64,000 nucleotides of DNA, taken from assembly GCA_001687465.1 (NCBI GenBank), contig LVLI01000202.1, forward strand, positions 124,001 to 188,000, in the 5' to 3' direction. The notes under the pieces were generated by a model. The model saw only the letters and a list, made by a program, of their open reading frames with translations, made no database searches and was not told the DNA's origin. The position numbers were made by a program, and so were the translations under genes. Positions 33,609-44,559 of the stretch are shown here, piece by piece. Position 1 is the stretch's first letter. Each line of letters opens with the position of its first letter. This DNA is from Halocafeteria seosinensis. Taxonomy: Eukaryota; Sar; Bigyra; Bicosoecida.

Positions 33609-36600
33609 ATGAATGCCTCAGCGCGACCGAAGTCCCCCTTTAGCGCTTCCAGTGGCGCATCTTCGACAGCGTCTACTCCACCTTTAGGAGGTTCTACGAA
33701 CGCCAGTAGCTCAGGGACGAAGAGCACGCTGCAAAAACAGGCGGGGGAAAATGGTCCATTGGGTTCGGATATCTTCGAAACAGCACGAGCTTGGTCGTTT
33801 GTGAATGCCAGCCGAGATCGTAGTCGAGTTATCTTTCCAGATCCAGCCGCTCCTACGCCTGCCGGAGGCATTGCTCTGGTTCAAGAGGATGGTAGCGAGA
33901 TCATGGTCTTTCGGGAGACCGGAGATATCGACTGCAAGATCCCTCAACGTCATGCAAACATCCAGCGAGTAGCGCAGTCTCCCGCACGCCCGAATGTACT
34001 ATACGCGCTGGAGGACACACACCTTGTCGCCCACATCAATTGGCACCGCATTGTTGAAGACGAATTAGTCGACCGAGATGACTACTATGGCCTCGCTGAT
34101 GAATATGGGACACTCGAGAACAGCACTGTAGCAAGCCTTGAAACAGGGGAATCGAGCCACACGTACCGAGCCGTCTCTTTGCCTTTGCCAGCGTATCAGC
34201 TTTATAATCGATGCCCTCTTGCAGTCTGTCCCGCGACAGGTATTATCGGCATCGTGATTATGTACCCTCGAAGCGCCCCACGGGCCTCTGTTGGCGATGC
34301 TAAAGGAGGAAGCGGCACTTCCATAGAACCTACAGATTGGAGGTTGCCATGTGACGAAGATGAGCCGCACTCAATGGCACTGAAGATGTTTACATGGACG
34401 ATGAGTGAAGAGTTTCAATGGAGACCAATTTACAGTATTGTAAGTATCCGATTTAGTTCGGGTGTTCTGCCAATTTCTTATATTTGTTTCGGTGCAGACA
34501 CTTCAGGAGTTCCCTCTCGGAGTGGGAGTCGCTGGAAGCTCTCCAGGGGTTACAAACGTATCACAGCAAATCCAACAGATCGCAATATGCGGATCCCTTG
34601 TGGCTATATCGAGGGGCGATTCAACAGATGTAGTTTCAGTCTTGAACGCGGCCGACTTGTCCGCCTCAGAAGACGTTCCGCCTACTCCGAGGGCTGGTCA
34701 GAAGCAGCAAGAATGGAATGGGTTTTATGCCGAACGAAATATGGACTTAGCTCTATTTCCTCCTTGTAAAGAATTTTTCATTTGTGATACAGAAATGTGT
34801 GACAAGTCTGCTGTACTTCTACTCCGCCGTCTTGAGAGTTCAGCGGAGGAACTCCTGTCTATAGAGTTTCTGACTCGCGGAATTGCTCCCAGGACTGGGA
34901 GATATAGGACTCTCCTTTTCGTTCATACTAGAAGTGTTTCTTTAGAGTATGAAATTTTCGGACACTCTTCCATGGTGTTCAATCCTTTAGCTTCGGCAAA
35001 TCAATGGGTGAGTCAAACATCTTGCGACTTCGCCCAAGAAATAGCGGAGTCGTCGTTACGTGCCGTTGAAGAAATGTTTTGTCTTGAAGACGTTTTGGAA
35101 CGTAGTGGAAATACTGGTGGGACGAATCTTGCAAGGTATCGCAATAGGACCGCCGTAGCAAAACAGGGACGTTTTCCCTGGCGTTCAGGAGCATGCTCTG
35201 CGGTAGCGACAAGGCGAGGGGTCATTGGAATCACCCCTGAAGGTACACTAGAAGGGTACTCATGGAATTCTATGAGCCCTGACATTAGGAATCGTGATGC
35301 ACCGTACATAGAGGAAGCGACTGCCTCCAAAATGGCAGCTGTCCGTTTGGATCTTAGCGCCATCGAAAGACCATCATCCCTCATGCACTTTACGCAAATA
35401 TTTTCCTTACCGGACGCAGTCGTGGTATGGATCAGAAGCTCTCCTTCCCAAGGGAAACGTAACGTGCTTGAAAAAGCTCCAAGGTCCGCTCCGAAGACAG
35501 TTTCTCGGAGCTCGCTGCTTCCCTTCATGTCTATCAAAAACCCCTCCCAAATTCATGCCCGAGCTGATTTAGCGATACACGTGGAGATGTATCCAGTTGT
35601 GGAGAGTGCGGCATCTTTAGTGAATCAACTTAAGGATAGCTCCTCTCCGAAAGATATTGAGTTGGCCGTGTGGAACTGTTTTACTTTGCTGCAGAATCTG
35701 CTTGTTCAATCGACTCACCGCTTTGACTTCTACTTCGGTGATGAACCTGCCATTCAGTTCGAAATGCATGTTAAGCAGATAACATCGCTCCTTAAAAGGC
35801 TTGTAATAGTGTCGATTGACAAAATCTCCAAGTGTACGTTTGATGGGAAGGAGTTGTCTCCTTTGATCCGCGGTGTAACTCATTGTGTAGCGCTACTGCT
35901 TGTTTTACCCTTCACGGAGAGCAAGGATATTATTGAAGTTGCGAAAGATCTAACAGGACGACTAAGGGCGTGGGTCTCTGAGAATTGGGGTTCTCCTTCG
36001 GAGATGCTATTTGCTACAATTCTTCTGTGCGCACTGTATGCCCAATGCAGTAAATCCAGTCTGACCAGCAGAGTTTCTTCGTCGCATGAGGTCGATATTC
36101 CCGTGAATGGATGCGTTCAGACTGCGGAAGACGATGCGATAAAATGCATGAAGGAGATATCCGTGCAGACCGCTAATATGACGTTTCGCCATCTTGACTG
36201 CTGGAGAATTGGTGAAATGATTGAGCTAATGTGTGGACGCTACAGTGACCAATCTTCGACGACCGAGATATGCAATCGATTGGAGTACTGTGTACCGCAA
36301 GCGATGCTGAAAGATTCACACTTGCCTATCAACGCTCAGCGCTGCCTCGCTATCTTTGATGTCATTTTGCTCTGTTCCCAACGTAACCGCGTAGTTTCAG
36401 CCGAGATAGCACGAGTATTTTTTGGATCATCTTTGCTGAACGTTTACGAGAGCATAATAGGCATTGAAAGCATTCACAGCATCGATCTTCTTCTTTGCTT
36501 GATTATGTCCCGGAAGGCTTGCGAAGAGCTTGTCTTGAGCACAGAAGTGAAGGAGGCGCGGTTTGGGGATCATATCACTGGGGATATACCACCGGCTGAT

Positions 36601-37392
36601 GGGGATACCCTGTACGTTGCGCTTCTTCACCTGAGAGACAAACCTTTGGATGTGAACGTGGTGTTGTTGAAGGGCTGTATTCTGGATACCATTTACCACC
36701 AGAACGGGCATAATAAAACGAAGAATGTACCGCACCTTCTAATTTCGGAGTTTGTTGATAATGTGTCGCGGCCTTTTGGAAACGTAAGGTATCTTCAAGA
36801 CCACCGTGTCAATGCCTGTTGGAAGCAGCTGCCAAAGCCATGGAGTTTGGAAACTCTGAAAAAGGAGTTCTGCCCAAAAGAGTCATCGAACGAGCACATA
36901 GTAAGAATGGTTGATGACTTATTCACGTTATGCTGGAATATTCCAAGCAAGTTCCTACCGACTGTCCTGAAAGAAGTTAACGAGATCGTTGTGAAGAAGC
37001 GTCTCATGGATTCTACCACTAGTTTTGTGGATAAGTTCAGGGACTACTGTTTGCTTCTGGCGGGAATTAGGATGAATCGATTGGAGAAATCAATGCGGTA
37101 TCTGAGGTTGCCCTCGTCGCGCATAGCTGCTGTAGAAGCCACAAAAAGTTTATGGAAAGACAATGCCAAGAATGACGGCGTAGAGACTACACTGTGGAGG
37201 ATCATATTAAATGGTATTTATGAGAATTACATAACTTCAACACAATTACCCCTAGGCGACCGACAAAACGCGCTGTCGCACTTGAAGGATGTGGTAGAAA
37301 GCATTGACACCAAACTAGGGCGGCAAGCATCTATCTTTGCATTGCCTTCGGGAATCAGCCTGTCTAGTGGATGGTGCTACGCTTGTCCTTAG
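33609..37392 (+). CDS. Large protein of unknown function (1,241 aa), probably beta-propeller then alpha-solenoid
   Basis: Two exons, 33609-34439 and 34498-37392, phase 0. After a Ser/Ala-rich start (about 50 residues), residues about 55-400 read as strand-rich (IALVQEDGSEIMVF, LYALEDTHLVAHINW, IAICGSLVAISRGDSTDVV). They could be a beta-propeller. The rest, from about residue 480, is helix-rich (SPKDIELAVWNCFTLLQNLL and similar), as in solenoid scaffolds such as nucleoporins or coat subunits. No motif allows naming. The C-terminus ends SGWCYACP. It is tail-to-tail with the aldehyde dehydrogenase (45 bp). The start at 33609 is the first ATG of the frame. Confidence 0.7.
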
Positions 37393-37437
37393 GACCCAAG
37401 GACCGGGGTCCAACCTCCTTTCTCGTGACGTGAGTTC

Positions 37438-39369
37438 CTACGAGTATCGGACGTTTTGATCCTGAACAAACCAATCGAATGGTTGATCACCTGTGTTCAC
37501 AACAACGCTTTTAATCTGTGAATATTCTCGCAAAGCTTCGTGTCCGTTTTCACGTCCAATACCGCTGTCTTTCATTCCTCCCCACGGACTACTTGGATCA
37601 TTCCGATGGTGATCGTTCACCCAGACAAGACCGACATCAAGGTTATCCGCAACCCTGTGAGCGCGACCAACATCTCGTGTCCACACTGCCGCAGCAAGCC
37701 CGTAAATCGAGTCATTAGCAAGTTTTATGGCGTCTGCCTCGTCTTTGAACGTGTAGGCGACAACTACTGGTCCGAACACCTGCGGCAAACATTTCGTGAT
37801 GGTGCTAGAATGTTTCGGCATTACATTTCATATGGAGAGCATACCTCTTCCTGCACTATATGCATTTTTGGATGGACATTTCCGATTACTGTTGGTTCGT
37901 AGAAATAGCCGTGCTGGAGAGAGCTGTCAATGTAGGAAGGCTGCGCTCCACCGCAGAGCACGGATGCTCCTTCTTGCTGAGCCAATGAAACAAACGATTT
38001 GACCTGTAAAGGAGTAAATGGAAACAGCTAGATAACGCTCAGTAGATCGATCATCATGGCACGTAACAGGGGTACTAACCTTCTCCAGTTGCGGCCCACT
38101 GATCACGGGCCCCATCTGCGTATGCGGGTCCTGAGGGGGTCCACAGCGAATAGACTTAACTTTCTCGACGAATTTACCTATGACTTCGTCCGCGACATCT
38201 TCTTGAACTATTAAACGGGCCCCCATGATACAGGTTTGTCCAGAGGCGATGAAACTAGCAAACGCCGTTCCATTAACCGCCTGTTCAATGTCTGCATCTT
38301 TGAACACTAACATAGGTGCCTTTCCACCTAGTTCCATCACTGACCCAGCCAAGTTATACCCCGCACTTGCAGCAACGCTTCTCCCTGTAGGAGTGCCACC
38401 TGTCAAATCAATTTTCTTTAGAGAAGGGTTTTCGGCAAGGGCCTTTCCAGCTGTACCACCAAAGCCGGTGACCACATTGAAGACGCCGTCGGGAACGCCG
38501 GCTTCGGAACAAAGCTTCCCAAACTCGAGGACTGTAACAGGTGCAAGTTCGGACGGTTTCACGACTACAGAGTTGCCTGCCGCGAGTGCTGGCGCAATTT
38601 TCTTGATAGCTATAAGCATTGGATGATTCCAAGGAGTGATTTGTCCTACAGACCCTAGAGGCTGGTAGATACATTCAAGAGCTAGGAGCGAGTGAACGTA
38701 GGGCACACACAGAGGAAAGCATGAAAGTAAACGTACTACTCGTTTCAAGTAGTTCAAGTATGCTCCTTTGAACGGAGGCACTGATCCCTCTTCCACTCTT
38801 ATTAGAGCTGCGAAGTACTTAAACCTGCACACGGGACACACATCGTCCCATTCCACCCGTTTCTAGACAAGAGCGTTGGGAAGCAACGAACCATTCGGGA
38901 AGACGCCCTAGTTGAGCTTTCATCTCACGGATAGGCCTCCCTGTTTGCAATGATTCCAGCTCAGCAAACTCGGGGACTCGTTTCTGGAGTGCTTCGGCTG
39001 CTTTCTCCATCACCTCAGCTCTATCTCGGACATCCGCTCGTGACCAGTCCCCACGGGCGAAGGCGTCCTCTGCACTCTGTACGGCGTAATCGACATCGGC
39101 TTTATCACCTTGTGCCACTCGTGTAAGTGTATGTGTCGTCGCCGGGTCCTCAATGTCGATCCACCGGCCACTTTGGGCCTCGATTTCTTTGCCATTGACA
39201 AACAATCCTGCGTACACACCAAGCAATCTCCCATGTGTGGTTAGCACAGTATCCTCTGGGACTCATGGAACGCACCATATTGGGCATTGAACCCTGCTTG
39301 TGTCGAAAAGAGCCTCTGCGCACCCTGGCTCAGGAGACCGCGCCATTGTCGTGCTCCTCTTACCAGCAT
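37438..39369 (-). CDS. NAD(P)+-dependent aldehyde dehydrogenase, betaine-aldehyde-dehydrogenase-like, mitochondrial
   Basis: Six exons encode about 525 residues. Exon 1 (ATG 39369) gives an Arg-rich presequence ([20 protein letters not shown], then FSTQ) typical of mitochondrial import, then joins at [12 protein letters not shown] landmarks: [25 protein letters not shown] (cofactor loop), ELGGKAP (general base Glu), GQTC (nucleophile Cys), EEVFGPVV rejoined across the last intron, and the C-terminal [20 protein letters not shown]. All catalytic residues are present. It would oxidise an aldehyde, possibly betaine or aminobutyraldehyde, to the acid; the substrate is not decidable from sequence. 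It is head-to-head with Gemin2. Confidence 0.93.
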
Positions 39370-39424
39370 TGTTGCTGAATATCTCTGTGCGCGCAAATAA
39401 TTTAGCCAATTATGTGTGCATACA
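39370..39424. promoter_or_regulatory. 55-bp shared region between divergent ALDH and Gemin2 starts
   Basis: The two coding starts (39369 on -, 39425 on +) are only 55 bp apart, so both core promoters and 5' UTRs must lie here or overlap the opposite coding sequence. No TATA box is evident. Confidence 0.6.
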
Positions 39425-40463
39425 ATGAACGCACAAACCTTGTATGATGACGATGAATTCGCCCCTCGGCCAGCGTTCCCAGTGTCCTCTCACAGCGCAG
39501 ACGAAGGAGGCTACGACTACTACGCCTACTATACACGACAGCATCAACGACGAGATGCAGAAGGGGAGGAGGGGACTGACACGGACGACGCTGCGCCGCC
39601 TCCTCCGCCTATGACGGCAGAGGAGTATTTAATGCAAGTGAGGTAAGTTCTTGACTTCCCCTTGCCGCATGTGGAGTCTATCATGTGGAGGACTTGTTGC
39701 ATGCAGGCAAGAAGCCAATGCTATACCCGATATAATGGTGTCACAGGATGTAGACGAAAGGACCTTTGATCAGAGACGCCAAGTATGTGCACACCATGGA
39801 GGGGAATTGTAATTTTCTGTAACGTGGCACCTTCGCGTCCTGCAGACAGGATACCTCCCAGCAATGGGTTCTATTGTCGAATGCGATAGGGAATTCCTAC
39901 CAACAGAAGAGTGGAGAGATAACATGCTCGCTGAATTCTCAGATTTGCGCGTTTATATGTCCCAAGCCTCGATAGATGAAGAGCACACACGGAAGCGCCA
40001 AGCGGTAGCCAGTATCAATCTACCTCCGTTGTCGAATTGGAACTCCTGGTATTACTTTTTTACAGGGTCCGTTTTATCTACAGAAAGTGAAACAGAAGTA
40101 AACAGCGAAGAGAACAATATCGAAGGTATACACCCTCACCCGCCGATGGTGGGTCTACTTGCTCGGAAATTCGACCAGGCAAAGACTAGCAAACTTATCA
40201 TGAAAGCATCGCAGCATGTGGAAGAAAACCCTGAAAAATGGACTGTTTCATTTCTCTTGTGGATTTTCGGACTCTTGGCAAAAATAGAAAAACCGCTTCA
40301 CTCCAGTGTGAGCTCGTCACTGAGGACATTGCTGCGGTGGATCTCCAAGGTGAGGAAAGACCTAGCCTCATCAGATCCGACATGCGCAGAATACGCAGCT
40401 ACGAATGTCGTATACTACGTTATTGCTGACTATTTTCGCCAAAATGTTTCGGCAACGCTATAA
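39425..40463 (+). CDS. GEMIN2: Gemin2/SIP1, SMN-complex subunit for snRNP assembly
   Basis: Three exons, 39425-39642, 39707-39782 and 39846-40463, encode 303 residues. Family landmarks: acidic N-terminus (YDDDEFAPRP), PPMTAEEYLMQVRQEANAIP, a Trp-rich middle (PLSNWNSWYYFFTG), and the C-terminal helices LLWIFGLLAKIEKPL and RTLLRWISKVRKDL. An internal Met lies at the old frame start of exon 3, but MNAQTLYDD is preferred because it restores the conserved N-terminal segment. Role: binds the Sm pentamer before U snRNA loading. A U2 gene lies 1.3 kb away, probably by chance. Confidence 0.9.
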
Positions 40464-40515
40464 GGACAAAGTTGCATTGTCACATAAGAAGCGGAGAATA
40501 ATGTCCCTGATTGCA

Positions 40516-41597
40516 TCACTGCTGTTTCCTCTTTGAGGTGTCTCCAAGATAGACGGCCAACGCAATAATCGCTGTAAGAAAACCACGAAAGTTGAAATAG
40601 ATGATAGGGACGATGTTTGCTAGTATGGATCTTACCGAAGGAAAGTATGCAAATGAATGCAAGCATCATTCCGAAGAGAACTGCGATGTTAGGGATGCCA
40701 GTATGCGCAGCGATTGTTTCGTGGGTATTCTGCGGTCAAAGAGTACATATTGTGACGGAAATACGCTATGAGGAATATGTCCCTTTGTGCTGAAATAGTA
40801 TGGCTAATATGTGTTGACATACCACGACCTGCATCACCGTGTGGATAACTGTGCCAGTCACTCGATTTCTGCAGAAAACACTACAACAATAGAGACATAA
40901 AGTAATCCTTTAGTGTATATCCGACGTACATCATCCCATCTGGTCCCCATAGACCCCCATATGGTTTAATATTCTTCCAGGACTGCTCCAAGTATCGCTT
41001 CAGGCCGTCTGAGGTACGCCCCCCTGTATATTGACGCACTTCTCCATCCTTGATGCTGCCATCAGAATAGGTGAGAGATAAATAGCTTTACAAGCACATC
41101 ATACTGTTAGCTAGCCAACTATCAACGTACTGAAAAAGGGTTGGAAATGCTTTTATATCAAAGCGAGCGGCGAGGCCACGGTCTTGAGCTCCATCAATTT
41201 TCCCAAAATACGCCAAATCTGCACCCACAGAAAGCAACACCTCCAGTAATTCAGACACTGCCAGTTCGATGCTTGTCCAACTGTCCTTAGGGACGTACGT
41301 TTTAGCTCATCCGCCGCTTTCTCGTATACAGGAGCGAATTGCTTACAGTGTCCACACCTGTGCCATGCATTAGCATGAGTCCATAGAGGGGGTGAAAGCA
41401 CCATACACGCTACGATCAGCATACCAAGGGGCATAGAACTCAATCATCCAAGTCCCTTCTCGTGTATATTCATCGAAATTCGTATAATTCAGCTCCACCA
41501 GATTTCCTGGAGGCATCTCCATGTCTTCGGCTGCCGTCGTGGCAGCCAACAAGCTGCCTACCACGAGACCAGATAGTCCAATAAGGTGGTTCAACAT
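40516..41597 (-). CDS. TMX-type thioredoxin-domain transmembrane protein of the ER
   Basis: Seven or so small exons encode about 235 residues. A signal peptide (MLNHLIGLSGLVVGSLLAAT) precedes a thioredoxin domain. The redox site is assembled across intron 1 as FYAPW|CGHCKQFAPVY, and IDGAQDRGLAARFDIKAFPT is the cis-Pro region. A transmembrane helix (IAVLFGMMLAFICILSFG joined to AIIALAVY) follows, then a short cytosolic tail ending KRKQQ. Lys at -3 and -5 fits a KxKxx ER-retrieval signal. The CGHC site is PDI-like, suggesting oxidation or isomerisation of disulphides in the ER lumen. Confidence 0.87.
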
Positions 41598-41739
41598 GTT
41601 GCTCTAACTAATATAAAAGGAAATATTGTTCAATTAACTTAATCATCAACTCAATGACCACTCGCATAAAAATTGATTTGACCATGGTTGTGCTAGACAT
41701 AACGATTTTTGATTTCTGTTTCTAGGTGTTTGATATGGG

Positions 41740-41760
41740 ATTTGGTTGTTTTAACCAAAT
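41740..41760 (-). terminator. Hairpin directly after U2 snRNA, candidate 3'-end signal
   Basis: The arms ATTTGGTT and AACCAAAT (8 bp, perfect) with a 5-nt loop begin at the base after the apparent U2 3' end. The position suggests a 3'-box-like processing or termination element, but nothing in the sequence proves it. Confidence 0.45.
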
Positions 41761-41955
41761 AGGAAGGGCTCGGCTCGCCGCCAGAGTGCTATGCAGCGGC
41801 CAAGCGCGTGGGAGACGTGGCAAGCCAGAGGTCCCCCACTGCCCTGCAAATATTAGCTTGACCAGATAAGGCTAGGACAATGTCCTAGCTATCGTCGGTC
41901 AAGACGATAAAAACAGTTACTACACATGATCTTAGCCAAAAGGCCGAGAAGGTAT
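41761..41955 (-). ncRNA. RNU2: U2 spliceosomal snRNA
   Basis: The minus strand carries the U2 5' core: CUUCUCGGCCUUUUGGCUAA, GAUCA, then GUGUAGUAACUG, which contains the branch-point-binding GUAGUA. Stem IIa (UAUCGUC/GACGAUA), stem IIb (GCUAGGAC/GUCCUAGC, perfect) and the alternative stem IIc (CUUGACC/GGUCAAG) can be drawn. A weak Sm-like AAUAUUUG is followed by GGGGGAC/GUCUCCC (stem III) and a GGCCGC/GCGGC stem (IV). The length of about 195 nt fits the family. The base after GUAGUA is A rather than the usual U. Ends are approximate by one or two bases. Role: branch-site recognition, consistent with the many introns here. Confidence 0.95.
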
Positions 41956-42525
41956 GCTACGAAATTGTTTACCCTGTCATTACCTAAGTGCCCTTCCCGC
42001 ACCTGGTCAATACGCGGCTTTTCAGCGGCCAGGCCGATGGGCGTCGGGGAACCAAGGCAGAGTCTTCCCGACTCTCGAGCTTATCCAAGGAGCTGAGAAC
42101 TACATGGAACGATACAACGAGGGAATGTGTGTCTGTTCATCGGTATACATCAAAATGGTGCCTCATTCAACGTCTTTATTCCTGTCATAGTCGGAAGCGG
42201 TTCCGATATGCAGTGACACTTCGCCTACTCTCTTTAGCCTTTAGAACCGAACAAGTTCCTACGACGACTCTTTCAAAACGGGGCTGTAGAATGAATATCA
42301 ACTTTGCAATGCACAGACCTTGAATATGCCGTTTGGTCTTTGGCGCTTCAGAATCCCTCGCTGGGCAACCACTCGCGAAGAGTCGTTGTATTCCATGGTA
42401 TTCCAGGTAATCACGAGCATTAAGGACGAGAGAGATGGTACCATTACGCAACGATTAATAGTGCACGCACATATGTTTCCTCAACACATTAACGGTGGTT
42501 CGATAGACCATTCACCGCCCGTTCT
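41956..42525. other. Intergenic upstream of U2; no gene supported
   Basis: This holds the U2 promoter (on the minus strand, upstream of 41955) and the 3' flank of the ALKBH1-like gene. An 88-residue minus-strand ORF at 42185-42451 has no ATG-supported or family evidence. No TATA box or defined snRNA promoter element was recognised. Confidence 0.4.
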
Positions 42526-44391
42526 CTAGGGATCCGGGAATATTTGCCGTACATTGATGTTCAGTCGACATCGTTCCACCCATTCCCTAAACAAGCGTTC
42601 TTCAACTTCTTTTTCAGAAGGATTCTCCGTAGGAATTCCTCGTTTATCTAATAGGGGAGACGCTCCCTCAAGCTCAACGGGAACTGAGCAAGAGGTACGG
42701 GCAGTCGACGGTTCCATTTTTTCCGTCCGCGTAGAGGTCGAGGTGCGAACGTCAGTGTTGCACTCATTGAACAGTTCAGCAGGGGAAGTACCAGGAATGT
42801 GAGTTGGTACTCCATGAAATGCCAGTCGGCGATCACCTCCCATAATCAGGCAATCACCGCTCTGCAACAGTATTGGTACCGGCGCTTCATCTTTCGTAAG
42901 CCCTCCTAGCAAAAATACTCCTGTACACCCAAAACTGAATCCAACGACCGGGTGCTTATGGGTTAACTCGGAAATATCCTGATGCCCTCCCATGCATGCC
43001 CTGGGTCTGGTGGAAACATCTACAGGTACACGGTTCATTCAGTACACGTTACACTGAGTAAATCAAGGGGAACTTACCTGTAGTAGTTGACTATCCCCGC
43101 CTCGGGGACAATAGATTCCCCCACAGTTGCGGCGGCAGCTCTTCCTAGTTCCCAAATATCCTTTGGAAACTGACGGCAAGATTCTGGATTGGTATCGTAC
43201 TCTCGCTTTGTCCAGTTGTATTGAAACCCAAGTGTCGCCCATGCGATGCGATTAAGGTAACATTCATCTGCACGTTGCCCTTCCTCTGCCAACGAATCAG
43301 AAGAATATAGCTGACAATACTGCTTCCAGATCCCACTTGGAGGCTCCCAGGGTTCAGAACTGTTTTCTTCGGCATTTGAGTCTATGTTCCTTCTATTTGG
43401 CGGTTCGACGTAGCCGCGCAGAGCTCTTCGTATGAAATATTCCTGCTCCTCTGTTGATAAAACTTGAGGGAGTACGTAAACTCCTTCGACGCCCCTGATT
43501 CCAAACACTCCATTCTTCGGTATGAGCTTTCCATTTGACACAAGATGGACTTTGTTTCCACCATCTTGAGGCGATTGTACACACATTATTTTATCTTTGT
43601 TCGCGCTCGTGTTACACTCCTGCAAGGGCGAGAAAACAATTATGCTCAAGAGTACACCACAAAGTGTTTTAAGTTAGCTCTTACCAGTTGGGAAAAGTTA
43701 AGCGCCTCTTCCAGTAATCGCTCTGTTTCAGCGCTGTCCACACCTCGCGACAGCTTCTGGTACTCTTTCTCCATCTGTTTGTATGCACTTCCTGCGAAAC
43801 GCAGATCACCACAAAGACTAGTTATGCTAGCTCTACTGACCATTGGATCGACCGAGAACTTGTTAGCTTACGGTAGCCTTCTTTATGCGCTAGTTGGCGT
43901 GCAGCATATTCCAAATCATGAAGTGTAGCCTTTGTGATGGGGATTTTCTTGTTTCCCTTGCTCGTCTCATCCATGACCATCACCCGCTTTCGACCGGGAT
44001 CCACGCGCTTGAGAAGAAGCTTCAGCTGTAGCCGCTTATGGTGCGTGCTTGAATACCTGCAAACCACTAACCTCCTACATTGTTGTGAAGACAGACTCCC
44101 TCTTTCAAGGTATCAGGTAGGCCGCACCTTTCATCCATGATACTGTCAACTTCATGGATATAAATACACTTGGGAGCACTTTCGCTGTTTAGCTTGGAGC
44201 GCTTATTACTGGCTTTTGTAGGCTGTGTGATGGCATCATTGCTGTCAAAGGCACTGCTGGCGTATTCCCCGTTCGTTCCCGACATCCCTTTGCTGTCCAT
44301 ACCACTACCGCTTCGTCTCCAAATTTCTTCGCTCGTATTATCCTCCTTGTATAACTTGGTTGAACTACCAACGATTGGTTCATCGAACCAT
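42526..44391 (-). CDS. ALKBH1: ALKBH1-like Fe(II)/2-oxoglutarate dioxygenase with N-terminal extension
   Basis: Five exons are resolved; the start is not. The dioxygenase part matches ALKBH1: GVYVLPQVLSTEEQEYFI, ATLGFQYNWTKREY, PEAGIVNYYR, then across an intron ACMGGHQDISELTHKH (metal ligands H and D), FSFGCTGVFLLGG, LAFHGVP (third ligand) and the 2-oxoglutarate-binding RCRLNINVRQI. ALKBH1 demethylates tRNA or DNA in the nucleus and mitochondria. Upstream exons encode about 200 extra residues, Ser/Lys-rich then coiled-coil-like (TLHDLEYAARQLAHKEGYRS, then AYKQMEKEYQKL). They join in frame (FSQL|ECNTS). The first exon (from 44391) needs two bases from an unseen upstream exon; an in-frame ATG at 44300 is the fallback start. 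The acceptor for the last exon is CCAGACCCAG. Confidence 0.85.
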
Positions 44392-44559
44392 CTGCAAATA
44401 CATGTACTCCACGATACCAAACAACTTGAACATTTTGTGAAGATTGAAGATGATGCTACAACTGTCCGTGTCTATTGTCCACTGTATAAGCGACGCATTG
44501 TGTGGAGAGTAGTTTTTATTAGCACAGTAGTCGTTTTGGAATAAGTGGTGACAACAAGC

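Noticed and set aside
44401..44450. A 27-nt intron joining MFKLFG to the ALKBH1-like first exon
   Set aside because: Far below the 55-80 nt range of the other introns in this window, so the join was not accepted.
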